A DNA stretch of 64,000 nucleotides from REEB509 sp044370335 (lineage in GTDB: Bacteria; Pseudomonadota; Alphaproteobacteria; Caulobacterales; Aquidulcibacteraceae). Location: NCBI GenBank assembly GCA_044370335.1, contig JBILVS010000003.1, positions 1-64,000 of the forward strand, given 5' to 3'. Shown here piece by piece: positions 16,173-24,384 of the stretch. A model generated the notes under the pieces. That model was not told the DNA's origin, made no database searches, and saw only the letters and a program-made list of their open reading frames with translations. The position numbers and the translations under genes were made by a program. Position 1 is the stretch's first letter; each line of letters opens with the position of its first letter.

Positions 16173-17321
16173 ATGGCCGATGGGTCCGCCGCCGGAATCC
16201 GCCAGATCACCAAGGATGCGATGTACGACGCCGTCGCCCCTGACGATTTCGGGGCGATGTTGGACATCGACCGTCACCTGACCCGGTCCACCGCTTTTGA
16301 TCGGATCATCTCCGCGACCCACGATCACTTCTGGGATCCGCTGGACAAGAAATACATCGACTTCACTGAACCCTTCGACATGGAAAACACCCAGATCATG
16401 CCGGACTACTTGGTCCCGGCTCTGGAGACCGACTATGTGAAGGACTTCTTCGCCGATAAGCCGAAGGAAAAGATCGCCTTCGTCAACGAGATGGCCCGCT
16501 GGCAGCTCAGCGCCATTCTCCATGGCGAGCAAGGGGCGCTTAGCCTCTCCGCCAGTCTTTGCCATGTGCTGCGCGATCCCGGCGCCCAGGAATACGCCGC
16601 CAACCAGTGCCGCGAAGAAGGCCGTCACGTCACGGCTTTCGCGATGTACATCAAGTCGCGCTGGGGCAGCCCGCTTCCCTGCGGTCAGGTCCTCGCTGAC
16701 CTCCTGAAAGACATCGTGAACTCGCCGGAAGTCTATAAAAAGATTGTCGGCATGCAGATGCTGGTCGAAGGCCTTGCCATGGGCGCCTTCGCCACGATCT
16801 TCCGGGAGTGGAATGACCCCCTCGCCCGCAAGCTCACCCAGCTCGTGATGACGGACGAAGCCTTCCACCATAAGTTCGGGAAGATCTGGGCTGACCGCAC
16901 GATCCCGCAGCTCACCAAAGAAGAGCACGAAATCGTCGAGAACTGGGCCGCCCACTGCTTCCAGACACTGCTCTTCAACCTCGTGGCGCCCCACCAAATG
17001 GTCGACATCTACGCCCGCTTCGGTCTCGACCCAATGAAGGTGATGGAAGAGTTCCAAAAGGTCGCCACCGACGACGAGCGCCGCGAGCGCATGAAGGAAG
17101 CCACTAATATTTTCCGCGTTTTGGTGAAGACCTTGTGGAACGCCGGCATTATTACCGACCGCACCGCGCCTTTCTATGCGATGTATGTGGACTTCGAAGA
17201 GTTCAAACAGGAAGGCGAGCACATGGTCGGCGATGACATCGCCGAGGAAGGCATGGCCTACCTGAAGACGATCAACTTCAACGCCCGCACCGACGCTCTG
17301 CGGATGGTGGCGGCTGAGTAG
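16173..17321 (+). CDS. ferritin-like carboxylate-bridged diiron protein
   Basis: The 382-residue helical protein shows the four-helix diiron ligand pattern: Glu119 in 'LHGEQG', Glu149-x2-His152 in 'REEGRH', Glu199 in 'LVEGLA', and Glu229-x2-His232 in 'TDEAFHH'. This is the layout of ribonucleotide reductase R2, bacterial multicomponent monooxygenases, AurF and related oxygenases. It lacks the length and motifs of R2, so an oxygenase or oxidase acting on an unknown substrate is likely. GGGAGA precedes the ATG at 16173 by 6 bases. A strong terminator follows at 17369, so it seems to be a single-gene unit. Confidence 0.8.
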   Translation: MADGSAAGIRQITKDAMYDAVAPDDFGAMLDIDRHLTRSTAFDRIISATHDHFWDPLDKKYIDFTEPFDMENTQIMPDYLVPALETDYVKDFFADKPKEKIAFVNEMARWQLSAILHGEQGALSLSASLCHVLRDPGAQEYAANQCREEGRHVTAFAMYIKSRWGSPLPCGQVLADLLKDIVNSPEVYKKIVGMQMLVEGLAMGAFATIFREWNDPLARKLTQLVMTDEAFHHKFGKIWADRTIPQLTKEEHEIVENWAAHCFQTLLFNLVAPHQMVDIYARFGLDPMKVMEEFQKVATDDERRERMKEATNIFRVLVKTLWNAGIITDRTAPFYAMYVDFEEFKQEGEHMVGDDIAEEGMAYLKTINFNARTDALRMVAAE

Positions 17322-17368
17322 ACTGAGCCCCTCAAAACCCGGCCTTCGGGGCGGGTCGCCTTCCCGAT

Positions 17369-17406
17369 GCCGCCTTCTCCCCCGAGAAGGCGGCCTCCTT
17401 CTTTTT
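17369..17406 (+). terminator. intrinsic terminator after the diiron gene
   Basis: A perfect 11-bp stem (17369-17379 with 17384-17394) closes a four-C loop and is followed by a pyrimidine tract ending in TTCTTTTT. It lies 48 bases after the diiron gene stop and before the TraB/GumN gene on the same strand. Confidence 0.85.
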
Positions 17407-17479
17407 GCCTTCTTCTTGCCCCGCAGCCGCCTTTCCGTAACGGCACGAGGCCCCCACCGACCGGCGAAGGGGAGAGCGC

Positions 17480-18439
17480 ATGAAGCGGATCCAAGCGGTG
17501 CTGGCGGCCGCGTGCCTTGGCCTTGCGGTTTCCGTGGGCCAAGCCGCAGCCCAGACCACCGCAGCCGTCGATAGCGGCGAGGTCATCGTCGTCGAGGCGC
17601 CGGGGCCTGAGCTCTGGCGCCTCCATGACGCCGACAGCGAGGTCTTCATCCTCGCCACCATCAGCGCGCTTCCCCGCGGCTTTCGCTGGAACAGTCGCCC
17701 CGTCGCCGCGGTGTTGGAACGCGCTGATCGGCTCTATGTGAGCGAGCCCGTTTCTATCGGCCTCGGCGACGCCGCGCGCCTGCTGGTTACCCGGCGCGAC
17801 GCCCTCCGGAATCCCGATGACGCCCGCCTGGAGGATTACCTCTCCGCCAACCTGCACCGCCGCCTTGAGGTCGCCGCGGCCGGGCAGGGGATTGCGATGG
17901 AAGATCTCCAGGACTGGCGCGCCTATGTCGCCGGCGGCCGCGTCCTCGGCGAAGCTGTTGAAGCGGCCAATCTTGAAAGCGACGGTCAGGTGCTTCGCGA
18001 AACCCGTCGTCTGGCCCGCCGGGCCAGGGTCCGCGTCGAAGAACTGGAACTGATCAGCGCCGGCGCCCTCATCGACGCCTTGAACCAAATGCCGCTGGGC
18101 CGCGACGCCCCGTGCCTGGCGTTGCAGTTGGACGTTCTTGATGTGCAGCTGCCGGCTCTTCGCGCCCGCGCCGAAGCCTGGGCGCAAGGCGACGTCGCCA
18201 CCTTACGGGAATTCTCCACCCTCGTGGACGATACCGCCTGTCTGGCGAGCCTGGGCGGAGCGGGCCTGTCCGCAGGCGACATCGAGACCCGCGCCTTAGG
18301 GACGTGGCGCACCACCCTGATCCGCGCCTTGGATCGGCCAGGCACGCGGCTCGCCCTTGTCAACGCCGATGTCCTGTTGAAGCCGGGTGGCCTATTGCAG
18401 CAGCTCCGCGCCGGCGGCTATGCGGTTGAGGGCCCTTGA
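17480..18439 (+). CDS. TraB/GumN-family protein, exported
   Basis: The 319-residue protein has a clear signal peptide cut after about residue 24 ('AAAQ'). The mature protein opens with 'PELWRLHDADSEVFILATISALPRGFRW', the hallmark beginning of TraB/GumN proteins, although the usual 'GTxH' is here 'ATIS', so a normally conserved Gly and His are replaced. 'ADRLYVSEP' matches the second conserved Glu-containing segment. TraB-type proteins are proposed metalloproteases of the Tiki/EreA fold; loss of the His in the first motif may remove activity. GGGGAGAG precedes the ATG. Confidence 0.82.
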   Translation: MKRIQAVLAAACLGLAVSVGQAAAQTTAAVDSGEVIVVEAPGPELWRLHDADSEVFILATISALPRGFRWNSRPVAAVLERADRLYVSEPVSIGLGDAARLLVTRRDALRNPDDARLEDYLSANLHRRLEVAAAGQGIAMEDLQDWRAYVAGGRVLGEAVEAANLESDGQVLRETRRLARRARVRVEELELISAGALIDALNQMPLGRDAPCLALQLDVLDVQLPALRARAEAWAQGDVATLREFSTLVDDTACLASLGGAGLSAGDIETRALGTWRTTLIRALDRPGTRLALVNADVLLKPGGLLQQLRAGGYAVEGP

Positions 18440-18450
18440 GCGCTCGGACC

Positions 18451-19623
18451 CTATTGGAGTTGGGCGATCAGCGCCGCCACTTCCTGCTGCAGTCCCTGCG
18501 CGACCGCCTGCGCCGCATCCGGCTGTGCCGAGATCACAATCGCCGCCATCGCCCCCACCGCCACGAGCGTCATCACCAAAACGTCGCTCGCCCAATCGGA
18601 AACGTCCACCCGGCGTCGGCTCGGCGTCTCCCTTTCGAAGGTGGCATCCGAAGCGGCCTCAGTCCACGCCGCCCTGCGCCCGCCGAATGGATCGCCCAAC
18701 CCGTTCTGCCCCGCCGCGCCGCCGCGTTGATCGGCCTCCCGCCGATCCCGGCTGGGCGCCTGCGCCGCCCGCCGCGCGCCCAACTCCCGTTCCCGGTGCT
18801 CCCGTTCCCGCCGCAGGCGATCCTCAGCGCTGTTGCTGGTCGCAGCGGCGCTGGGCGTCATGTTCGCCGCTGACGCCGCCGTCCGCGCCGCCACCCCGTT
18901 GACTGTCGCTTGTCGCTCCGCCGCGAAGGGCTGGCTCTTCTGCAGCGCGGTGGTTTCCGCCCGTTCACGTGCCCGGCGCGCTTCTTCTTCTTCTTCTTGC
19001 TCCCGGGCGCGGCGCACCTCTTCCTCATAGCGCCGGGCGCGCTCCACCGTAGAAGCTTCCTCCTGCGCCCTCATCTGCGCGCGCTCCTGGCGCTCCCGCT
19101 CGAGGCGCGCCAGCGTCGCCTCCTGATCGATCCGGCCCCGTTCGCGCCGTGCTTCCTCTTCCCGCCGCCGAAGGGCCACCGGGTCCGGCGCCGGCGGAGC
19201 AGGCGGCGGCGGCTCAGGCTCCGGTGAGCGCATTTCCTGCTTCAGGATTTCCCCGGCCGCCCGCGCCCGCGCAATTCGGATCACATGCGCCCGGATCGCC
19301 TGAAACGCGACGTCGGACTCATCCCCGTTCCATTCGCAGAGGTCATGCAGCGCGAGCTTATTCAGCGGCGCCTGCAGGTGACAGAAGCCGGCAAACACGG
19401 GAACCAGCTTGCCCTCGGCCTCTGCCGCCAAGGCCCGCTCCATCAAGAGGGGAGACTTCACCGCAGCGCTCGAGAACAGCGCCACCGCCGCGTCGCAGCC
19501 GTCGCTGCTTTCGTAGGCGCTCGCGCTGGCGCAAATGGCGACGCCATGCGCCTCAAGGGCCCGGGCAAGCCGATCGGCAACAGCCCTGTCATCCCGCACA
19601 AACAAGAGCGACGCTTCCGCCAT
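18451..19623 (-). CDS. TIR-domain protein with coiled coil and C-terminal membrane anchor
   Basis: Residues 1-125 look like a TIR domain: 'ASLLFVRDDRAVADRLARALE' (first strand and helix), 'CDAAVALFSSAAVKSP' and 'GKLVPVFAG', with Glu62 in 'LLMERAL' at the position of the catalytic Glu of TIR NADases. A Pro-rich linker follows (134-148), then a highly charged Arg/Glu region that should form a coiled coil (150-225), a low-complexity Ala/Arg-rich stretch, and one membrane helix at about 347-366 with a short tail. The ATG at 19623 is preferred; an in-frame start 42 bases upstream exists. It is divergent from mmcB. Signalling, envelope or defence roles are all possible. Confidence 0.7.
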   Translation of the reverse strand: MAEASLLFVRDDRAVADRLARALEAHGVAICASASAYESSDGCDAAVALFSSAAVKSPLLMERALAAEAEGKLVPVFAGFCHLQAPLNKLALHDLCEWNGDESDVAFQAIRAHVIRIARARAAGEILKQEMRSPEPEPPPPAPPAPDPVALRRREEEARRERGRIDQEATLARLERERQERAQMRAQEEASTVERARRYEEEVRRAREQEEEEEARRARERAETTALQKSQPFAAERQATVNGVAARTAASAANMTPSAAATSNSAEDRLRREREHRERELGARRAAQAPSRDRREADQRGGAAGQNGLGDPFGGRRAAWTEAASDATFERETPSRRRVDVSDWASDVLVMTLVAVGAMAAIVISAQPDAAQAVAQGLQQEVAALIAQLQ

Positions 19624-19675
19624 GATTTCCGCCGCCACCGCCCCGCTGCGTGCTGCTGCAACCAAACGTGATTTT

Positions 19676-19696
19676 GCCGATTAGCACGCCGATTAG
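19676..19696. promoter_or_regulatory. 9-bp direct repeat in the TIR/mmcB divergent promoter gap
   Basis: GCCGATTAG occurs twice, at 19676-19684 and 19688-19696, a 12-base period, in the 127-base gap between the divergent TIR-protein and mmcB starts. It could bind a regulator shared by both genes. I do not recognise a known operator. Confidence 0.4.
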
Positions 19697-19750
19697 GGCG
19701 ACGCGAGGGCGCCTTGCGTGACAAAGGTGAACAGGAGAAGTTTTCGCCGC

Positions 19751-20245
19751 ATGACAGTGTTTAGCGCCTCCGGCGGAGACCCCGGCGCCCGTCCGGCGAT
19801 CACCGCCGCCCTGCTCCGGGGCGTCGGCCTCATGTTGCAGGCCCACGGCTTTGCGACCCTCGCTGAGGTGCCGCTAGCGAACGGCCGCCGCGCCGATGTC
19901 ATGGCTCTCAACCGCAAAGGCGAAATCTGGATTGTGGAGACCAAGTCCGGCCTCGCCGACTTCGCTGCCGACGCGAAATGGCCGGAATACAGAGCCTACT
20001 GTGACGCGTTGCTGTTCGGCGTGGCCGAGGATTTCCCGCAAGCCGTGCTCCCGCTCGATTGCGGCCTGATCGTCGCCGACCGCTTCGGCGGCGAGATCTT
20101 GCGCCCCCCGCCGCTGCATCCCCTTGCAGCCTCGCGCCGCAAGGCCCTGATTTTGGGCTTCGGCCGCCTTGCCGCCCAGCGCCTCGCCCGCCAGGATGCG
20201 CCCACGACACCGCGTCGCGACTCTGCTTACGAAGAACCCCTTTGA
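19751..20245 (+). CDS. mmcB: MmcB-family DNA repair protein
   Basis: The 164-residue protein matches the MmcB family (PF06319), nuclease-fold proteins involved in repair after mitomycin C in Caulobacter and relatives. Visible features are 'ADVMALNRKGEIWIVETKSG', which carries the Asp and Glu-x-Lys of the PD-(D/E)xK nuclease core, then 'DFAADAKWPEYRAYCD' and 'FGVAEDFP'. The ATG at 19751 has AGGAGAAG upstream; a GTG 33 bases earlier is in frame but lacks such a site. It is followed after 19 bases by a small acidic protein. Confidence 0.9.
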   Translation: MTVFSASGGDPGARPAITAALLRGVGLMLQAHGFATLAEVPLANGRRADVMALNRKGEIWIVETKSGLADFAADAKWPEYRAYCDALLFGVAEDFPQAVLPLDCGLIVADRFGGEILRPPPLHPLAASRRKALILGFGRLAAQRLARQDAPTTPRRDSAYEEPL

Positions 20246-20264
20246 CCATCACGGGAGACGCGCA

Positions 20265-20495
20265 ATGGGCAAGCACAGAGCCACCGAGAAAGTCATCCTC
20301 GTCACCAAGTTCGACCGCGCCGCCATTGACGCGCAGATCGCTGAACACGGCGTCGCCGTCATCGAACCGCCTCAGGAAGACGATTGCGAACTTGAAGCCA
20401 TTTCCGGCGACTATCTGTTCTGGGAAGCCGAGGTCGACGTCGAAGCCGATGACGACGAGGATGAGGACGACATCGACGAAGACGACGAGGACTGA
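20265..20495 (+). CDS. small protein with an extremely acidic tail
   Basis: The 76-residue product starts at the ATG at 20265 with GGGAGA upstream. The first half is ordinary ('EKVILVTKFDRAAIDAQIAEHGVAV'), and from about residue 57 it is almost only Asp and Glu, ending in a run of alternating Glu-Asp. Such tails mimic nucleic acid or bind basic proteins. I do not recognise a family. It sits 19 bases after mmcB and is probably co-transcribed, and a hairpin follows the stop. Confidence 0.7.
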   Translation: MGKHRATEKVILVTKFDRAAIDAQIAEHGVAVIEPPQEDDCELEAISGDYLFWEAEVDVEADDDEDEDDIDEDDED

Positions 20496-20502
20496 ACCGC
20501 TC

Positions 20503-20534
20503 GCGGAGCGAGGCGATCTTAGGCTTCGCTCCGC
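20503..20534. terminator. hairpin between convergent mmcB-acidic protein and regA
   Basis: A 12-bp stem with a single G-T pair (20503-20514 with 20523-20534) surrounds an 8-base loop, placed exactly between two convergent stops. No long T run follows on either strand, so termination may depend on structure or Rho. Confidence 0.55.
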
Positions 20535-20537
20535 GCC

Positions 20538-21089
20538 TTACTTCGGCGCCCGCTTCGCCAAAATCCGCTGCAGCGTCCGCCGGTGCATGTTCAGCCGCCG
20601 CGCCGTTTCGGACACATTGTGCCCGCACAGTTCATAGACTCGCTGGATGTGCTCCCACCGCACCCGGTCTGCGCTCATCGGGTTATCAGGCGGGGCAGGG
20701 GTGGCGTCAGGCCGCGCGAGCAACGCCTTGATCACGTCGTCGACGTCCGCCGGCTTCGGCAGATAGTCGAGCGCCCCGGCTTTCACCGCCGCCACCGCGG
20801 TGGCGATGTTGCCGTAGCCTGTCAACATGACGACCCGACAATCGGGCCGCCGCTTGTGCAGCTCTTCCACGACCTCAAGACCCGAGCCGTCCTCCAGCCG
20901 CAAGTCTAACACCGCGTAGGCCGGCGCATCCCCCTGCGCGACCTCCAGAGCTTCCGCCATCGTGCCGACCGCGGAGACCGCAAAGCCGCGTCCTGTCAAA
21001 GCCCGACCGAGGCGGGTCCGAAACGGTGCATCATCATCCAGGATCAGAAGGGTCTTCTCTCCTGGAAAATCGATCATGCCGTCGTCCAT
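20538..21089 (-). CDS. regA: redox response regulator, RegA/ActR/PrrA family
   Basis: The 183-residue protein has a receiver domain with the acidic pocket 'ILDDD', phospho-acceptor Asp62 in 'AVLDLRLEDGSG', the conserved Thr in 'MLTGYGN' and Lys in 'YLPKP'. A Pro-rich linker follows, then a Fis-type helix-turn-helix 'CGHNVSETARRLNMHRRTLQRIL'. This is the highly conserved alphaproteobacterial RegA, which adjusts respiration, nitrogen and carbon metabolism to redox state. GGAGA precedes the ATG. The kinase gene regB lies upstream on the same strand with 114 bases between. Confidence 0.95.
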   Translation of the reverse strand: MDDGMIDFPGEKTLLILDDDAPFRTRLGRALTGRGFAVSAVGTMAEALEVAQGDAPAYAVLDLRLEDGSGLEVVEELHKRRPDCRVVMLTGYGNIATAVAAVKAGALDYLPKPADVDDVIKALLARPDATPAPPDNPMSADRVRWEHIQRVYELCGHNVSETARRLNMHRRTLQRILAKRAPK

Positions 21090-21203
21090 TGCACCGATCT
21101 CCGCCCCAAAACGGGGAAATTCTGCTAATAATATGTAATCATACGTCCGTCCCGCGGATAAAGCAAACGCAGCAAAACAGCCTTTGAGAGCCCTCCCGTA
21201 GCG

Positions 21204-22544
21204 TTAACCATCACTAGCCCCCATCAACGGCGGCGCCGTCACTTCGGTAAGCCGCCAAGTCGCCCGGATCAACGCCCCATGCTGGGGCGGCGGCCGGTTG
21301 CCGAACTGCACGTGCGCCCCGGAACGCTCCAAGAGCGTCTTGGCGATGAAGAACCCAAGTCCCATGCCCCCCGCGCGATCGCCGGCGCCCCGCTCACTGA
21401 CATAAGGCTCCCCCAGCCGAGCCAACACGCTGGGCTGAAACCCTGGCCCGTCGTCCATCACCGTCACGCTCAGCATGCCGTTCTCGACCGACCCCGACAC
21501 CGTCACTTCTTTCCGTGCGAACCCTACCGCGTTCTCGACGAGATTGCGCAGGCCCTGGATCACTTCCGGCATGCGCTTCAGATCGGGGCCTGCCGGCTCC
21601 AGCGCTCCCTGGACCGTGATAGCGATCTTTGGCCCCATCCCGCGATGCGGCGCGGCGACCTCGTCCAGGAGGCCCCGCAAGGGCAGGCGTTCATGCATCG
21701 CGTCCGGCGTTTCCTGGCGGCGCGAGAGCTGCGTCAGGATTTGCCGGCAACGCTCGCTCTGCGACACGAGCAGTTGCGCATCTTCCATCAGCGGCGAGTC
21801 TGCCGGAAGCTCCCGCGCCATCTCTTTTGCCACCAGATAGATGGTCGCCAGCGGCGTGCCGAGCTCGTGCGCCGCCGCTGCTGCAAGGCCGCCGAGCGCC
21901 GAGAGCCGCTGCTCCCGGGTCAACACCGCCTGCACAGCGGCCAGCGCCATGTTCAGCCGCTCTTCCTCGGCCGCCACCCGCCAGGCATAGACGCTGGTGA
22001 ACCCAAGCCCGATCATCACCGCCGTGGTGAGACCGGCCTGATAGACTGGCGGCAGCGTGAATCCGCCGGGCGGGTTCCAAGGCAATGGGGCGTGCCACAA
22101 CGCCACCACCCCAATGCAGAAAAACGCCAGCGCCGCGAGCCCGGCCGTCACCGCCGGCCGCAGCACGGCGGCCGAAATCGCCACCGGCGCAATGTAGAGC
22201 AACATGAAGGGGTTTTCCGTTCCCCCGGTGACTGCGAGCAGCGCCGACAGCTGCAGCACGTCAAACCCGAGCTGCGCCGCCGCCTCCCATTCCCGCACCA
22301 GGCCCTGGTTCGGCCGCGCCACCATCAAGAACACGTTCACCCACGCGCTGACGGCGATGATCGTCAGGCAGGCGAATAGCCAGACATCGTACCCAAGCGC
22401 CAGCTGGACGAACAAAATCGTGGCCGTTTGCCCGATGACCGCAAGCCACCGCAGCACCACCAATGTTCTGAGCCGCACCCGACCGGAGGCGGTCCAAATG
22501 CTCTCATGGCCCGGGCCGGGCAGGGCGGGGCTCAGGTTGGTCAA
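21204..22544 (-). CDS. regB: redox-sensing histidine kinase, RegB/ActS/PrrB family
   Basis: The N-terminal half has about six membrane helices, including the quinone-sensing 'GGTENPF' (about 107-113). The cytoplasmic kinase carries the H-box 'AAAAHELGTPLATI' with His226, and the redox-active Cys266 in 'SQSERCRQIL', the disulfide switch residue in this family. An HATPase domain follows with 'NAVGFA', 'DDGPGF' and 'GGMGLGFFI'. I favour the TTG at 22544 (AAGAGG 5 bases upstream, 446 residues, matching family length); the frame stays open to 22643 but the extra residues look non-coding. The partner RegA is encoded downstream. Confidence 0.93.
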   Translation of the reverse strand: MTNLSPALPGPGHESIWTASGRVRLRTLVVLRWLAVIGQTATILFVQLALGYDVWLFACLTIIAVSAWVNVFLMVARPNQGLVREWEAAAQLGFDVLQLSALLAVTGGTENPFMLLYIAPVAISAAVLRPAVTAGLAALAFFCIGVVALWHAPLPWNPPGGFTLPPVYQAGLTTAVMIGLGFTSVYAWRVAAEEERLNMALAAVQAVLTREQRLSALGGLAAAAAHELGTPLATIYLVAKEMARELPADSPLMEDAQLLVSQSERCRQILTQLSRRQETPDAMHERLPLRGLLDEVAAPHRGMGPKIAITVQGALEPAGPDLKRMPEVIQGLRNLVENAVGFARKEVTVSGSVENGMLSVTVMDDGPGFQPSVLARLGEPYVSERGAGDRAGGMGLGFFIAKTLLERSGAHVQFGNRPPPQHGALIRATWRLTEVTAPPLMGASDG

Positions 22545-22989
22545 GGTCGCCTCTTCGCAAACACGGCAGGGCCCAATGTGGAGAATAAACCCGAAGTCAC
22601 ATTCAACGCTGCTCCTGCTCCGAGGTCCAGAGCGTGGCCGCACTCCGCGCTGATGCCATTCGAAACACTATGCCAAACAACGCCAAACTGGTTCCAACAC
22701 CCGCCAAACAAGCGCGGTTCGGCCGCACGCAAAGCGCCTGCTTTTTCCCCCTCGCCCTGAGTGAAATCTATTACAATTCGCTGTATTGGTTAATGCGGTG
22801 GCGGCCAAGCAGCGCTCGGTCGTTCATGCAGGGGCGACACCAAAAGCGGCCCGCAAGGCCGGCGGGGCGGACCCTTAAACAGACCGTAACGCTTATGAAG
22901 GAAGATGCGCGTCGGTCGCCAACCCAAAGGCCGCAGGTTTTGGTGTGCAAGCCGGACGCGGCTCCGTGGTCTCGGCAAAGGCGAGGTGA
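22545..22989. other. regB/phaZ divergent regulatory gap
   Basis: These 445 bases separate the divergent regB and phaZ genes and hold no convincing gene. An AT-rich patch at about 22755-22797 (with 'TATTACAATTCG') is the most likely promoter zone. A cluster of phased heptamers lies at 22672-22709. The remainder is GC-rich and featureless by eye. Confidence 0.55.
22672..22709. promoter_or_regulatory. helically phased GCCAAAC heptamers
   Basis: GCCAAAC occurs exactly at 22672, 22682 and 22703, and a degenerate TCCAACA fills 22693, so four half-turn-matched sites recur every 10, 11 and 10 bases. All would face one side of the helix. The cluster is about 130-165 bases upstream of regB and about 280 upstream of phaZ. 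A cooperative regulator is the simplest reading; its identity is unknown. Confidence 0.55.
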
Positions 22990-24291
22990 ATGCTCTATAC
23001 CCTGTACGAACTGAACCATCTTGCCGTGATGCCTCTCCGCGCCGCTGCGATGGCGCAATCAGCGCTTCTGCGGTCGCCCCTTAATCCTGCGGCTCATACG
23101 CCGATGGGCCGCGCGGCGGCCGCCGCCTCCGATGTGTTCGAGACCATCACCCGGCGCTACCGCAAGCCGGACTGGAATCTCCCCTTCACCAGCATTGAAG
23201 ACGCCCGCGTCGCCGTCACGCCCCGCACCGTGTGGGCCAACCCTTGGGTGCAGCTGACCCACTTTGAGCGCGAGCCGCACGAATTGCTCGCCGCTCGCCA
23301 GGGCATGAAGGCCGATCCCAAAGTGCTGATCGTGGCGCCCTTGTCCGGCCATTTCGCCACGCTGCTGCGGGGCACTGTCGAAGGCTTCCTCCCCGATCAT
23401 GAGGTTTACATCACCGATTGGGTCGACGCCCGCATGGCCCCGGTCATCGCCGGGCGCTTTGATCTGAACGACTATGTCGATCACATCATGTACATGCTGC
23501 GCAAGATCGGCCCCGGCGCCCACGTGGTCGGGGTCTGCCAGCCCGGTCCTGCGGTTCTCGCCGCCGTCGCGCTGATGAGCGAAGCCGGCGATCCGTGCAC
23601 GCCCTTGTCCATGACCTTCATGGGCAGCCCAATTGACGCCCGCCGCAGCCCCACCGCGCCGAACAAGCTCGCCGAAAAGCGGCCGCTGCAGTGGTTCAAG
23701 CAGAACATGATCCACACTGTGCCCGCGATTTACCCCGGCGCCTTCCGGCAGGTCTATCCGGGCTTCATCCAGCTCGCGTCCTTTATGGGCATGAACTGGT
23801 CGCGCCACGTCGACGCCCACTGGGACTATTTCCAGAACCTGACCAAAGGCGACGGCGACAACGCCGGCAAGCACCGCGAATTCTACGACGAGTATCTCTC
23901 CGTCCTCGACCTCACCGAGGAATTCTACATCCAGACCATCCAGGACGTGTTCCAGGAATACAAACTCGCCCGCGGCGTCTTTGAGCATCGCGGCCACCGG
24001 GTTGACCTCGAGGCGATCTGCAAGGCCGCCCTAATGACGGTGGAAGGCGAGCGGGACGACATCTCCGGCGTCGGCCAGACGCAAGCTGCCCACGATCTCT
24101 GCCCCAATATCCCCGACCACGCCCGCGAGCTTTATGTGCAGCCGAAAGTCGGCCACTATGGCGTGTTCAACGGAAAGCGCTTCCTGGAAGAGATCTACCC
24201 ACGCCTCCGCAGCTTCATCCTTGCGGCGGAAGCAGAGGGCGCCGCCACAAAGGCGGCCCCGCGCCGCACCCGGTTGCGCGCCGTTACCTGA
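22990..24291 (+). CDS. phaZ: intracellular polyhydroxybutyrate depolymerase
   Basis: The 433-residue protein matches the PhaZ family (PHB_depo with the PHB_depo_C domain). It is cytosolic or granule-bound, with no signal peptide. The nucleophile elbow is 'GVCQPGP' with Cys183 in place of the usual lipase Ser, a known feature of this family, and the N-terminal 'MLYTLYELNH' and 'DWNLPF' segments and C-terminal 'VGHYGVFNGKRF' with the catalytic His are typical. It releases hydroxybutyrate or oligomers for BdhA. GAGGTGA precedes the ATG. It is divergent from the redox kinase regB. Confidence 0.95.
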   Translation: MLYTLYELNHLAVMPLRAAAMAQSALLRSPLNPAAHTPMGRAAAAASDVFETITRRYRKPDWNLPFTSIEDARVAVTPRTVWANPWVQLTHFEREPHELLAARQGMKADPKVLIVAPLSGHFATLLRGTVEGFLPDHEVYITDWVDARMAPVIAGRFDLNDYVDHIMYMLRKIGPGAHVVGVCQPGPAVLAAVALMSEAGDPCTPLSMTFMGSPIDARRSPTAPNKLAEKRPLQWFKQNMIHTVPAIYPGAFRQVYPGFIQLASFMGMNWSRHVDAHWDYFQNLTKGDGDNAGKHREFYDEYLSVLDLTEEFYIQTIQDVFQEYKLARGVFEHRGHRVDLEAICKAALMTVEGERDDISGVGQTQAAHDLCPNIPDHARELYVQPKVGHYGVFNGKRFLEEIYPRLRSFILAAEAEGAATKAAPRRTRLRAVT

Positions 24292-24384
24292 GGCGCTTCC
24301 CCTTGTGGAAGCGTTCTGAACGGTCATGCTTTGCAGGGCCGTGGCTCATGACACGACTCAGAACCCGTGGCAGGCTCATGAGCC

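Noticed and set aside
19718..19750. LexA box in front of mmcB (SOS control)
   Set aside because: A GAAC occurs upstream but the second half-site at the needed spacing is absent.
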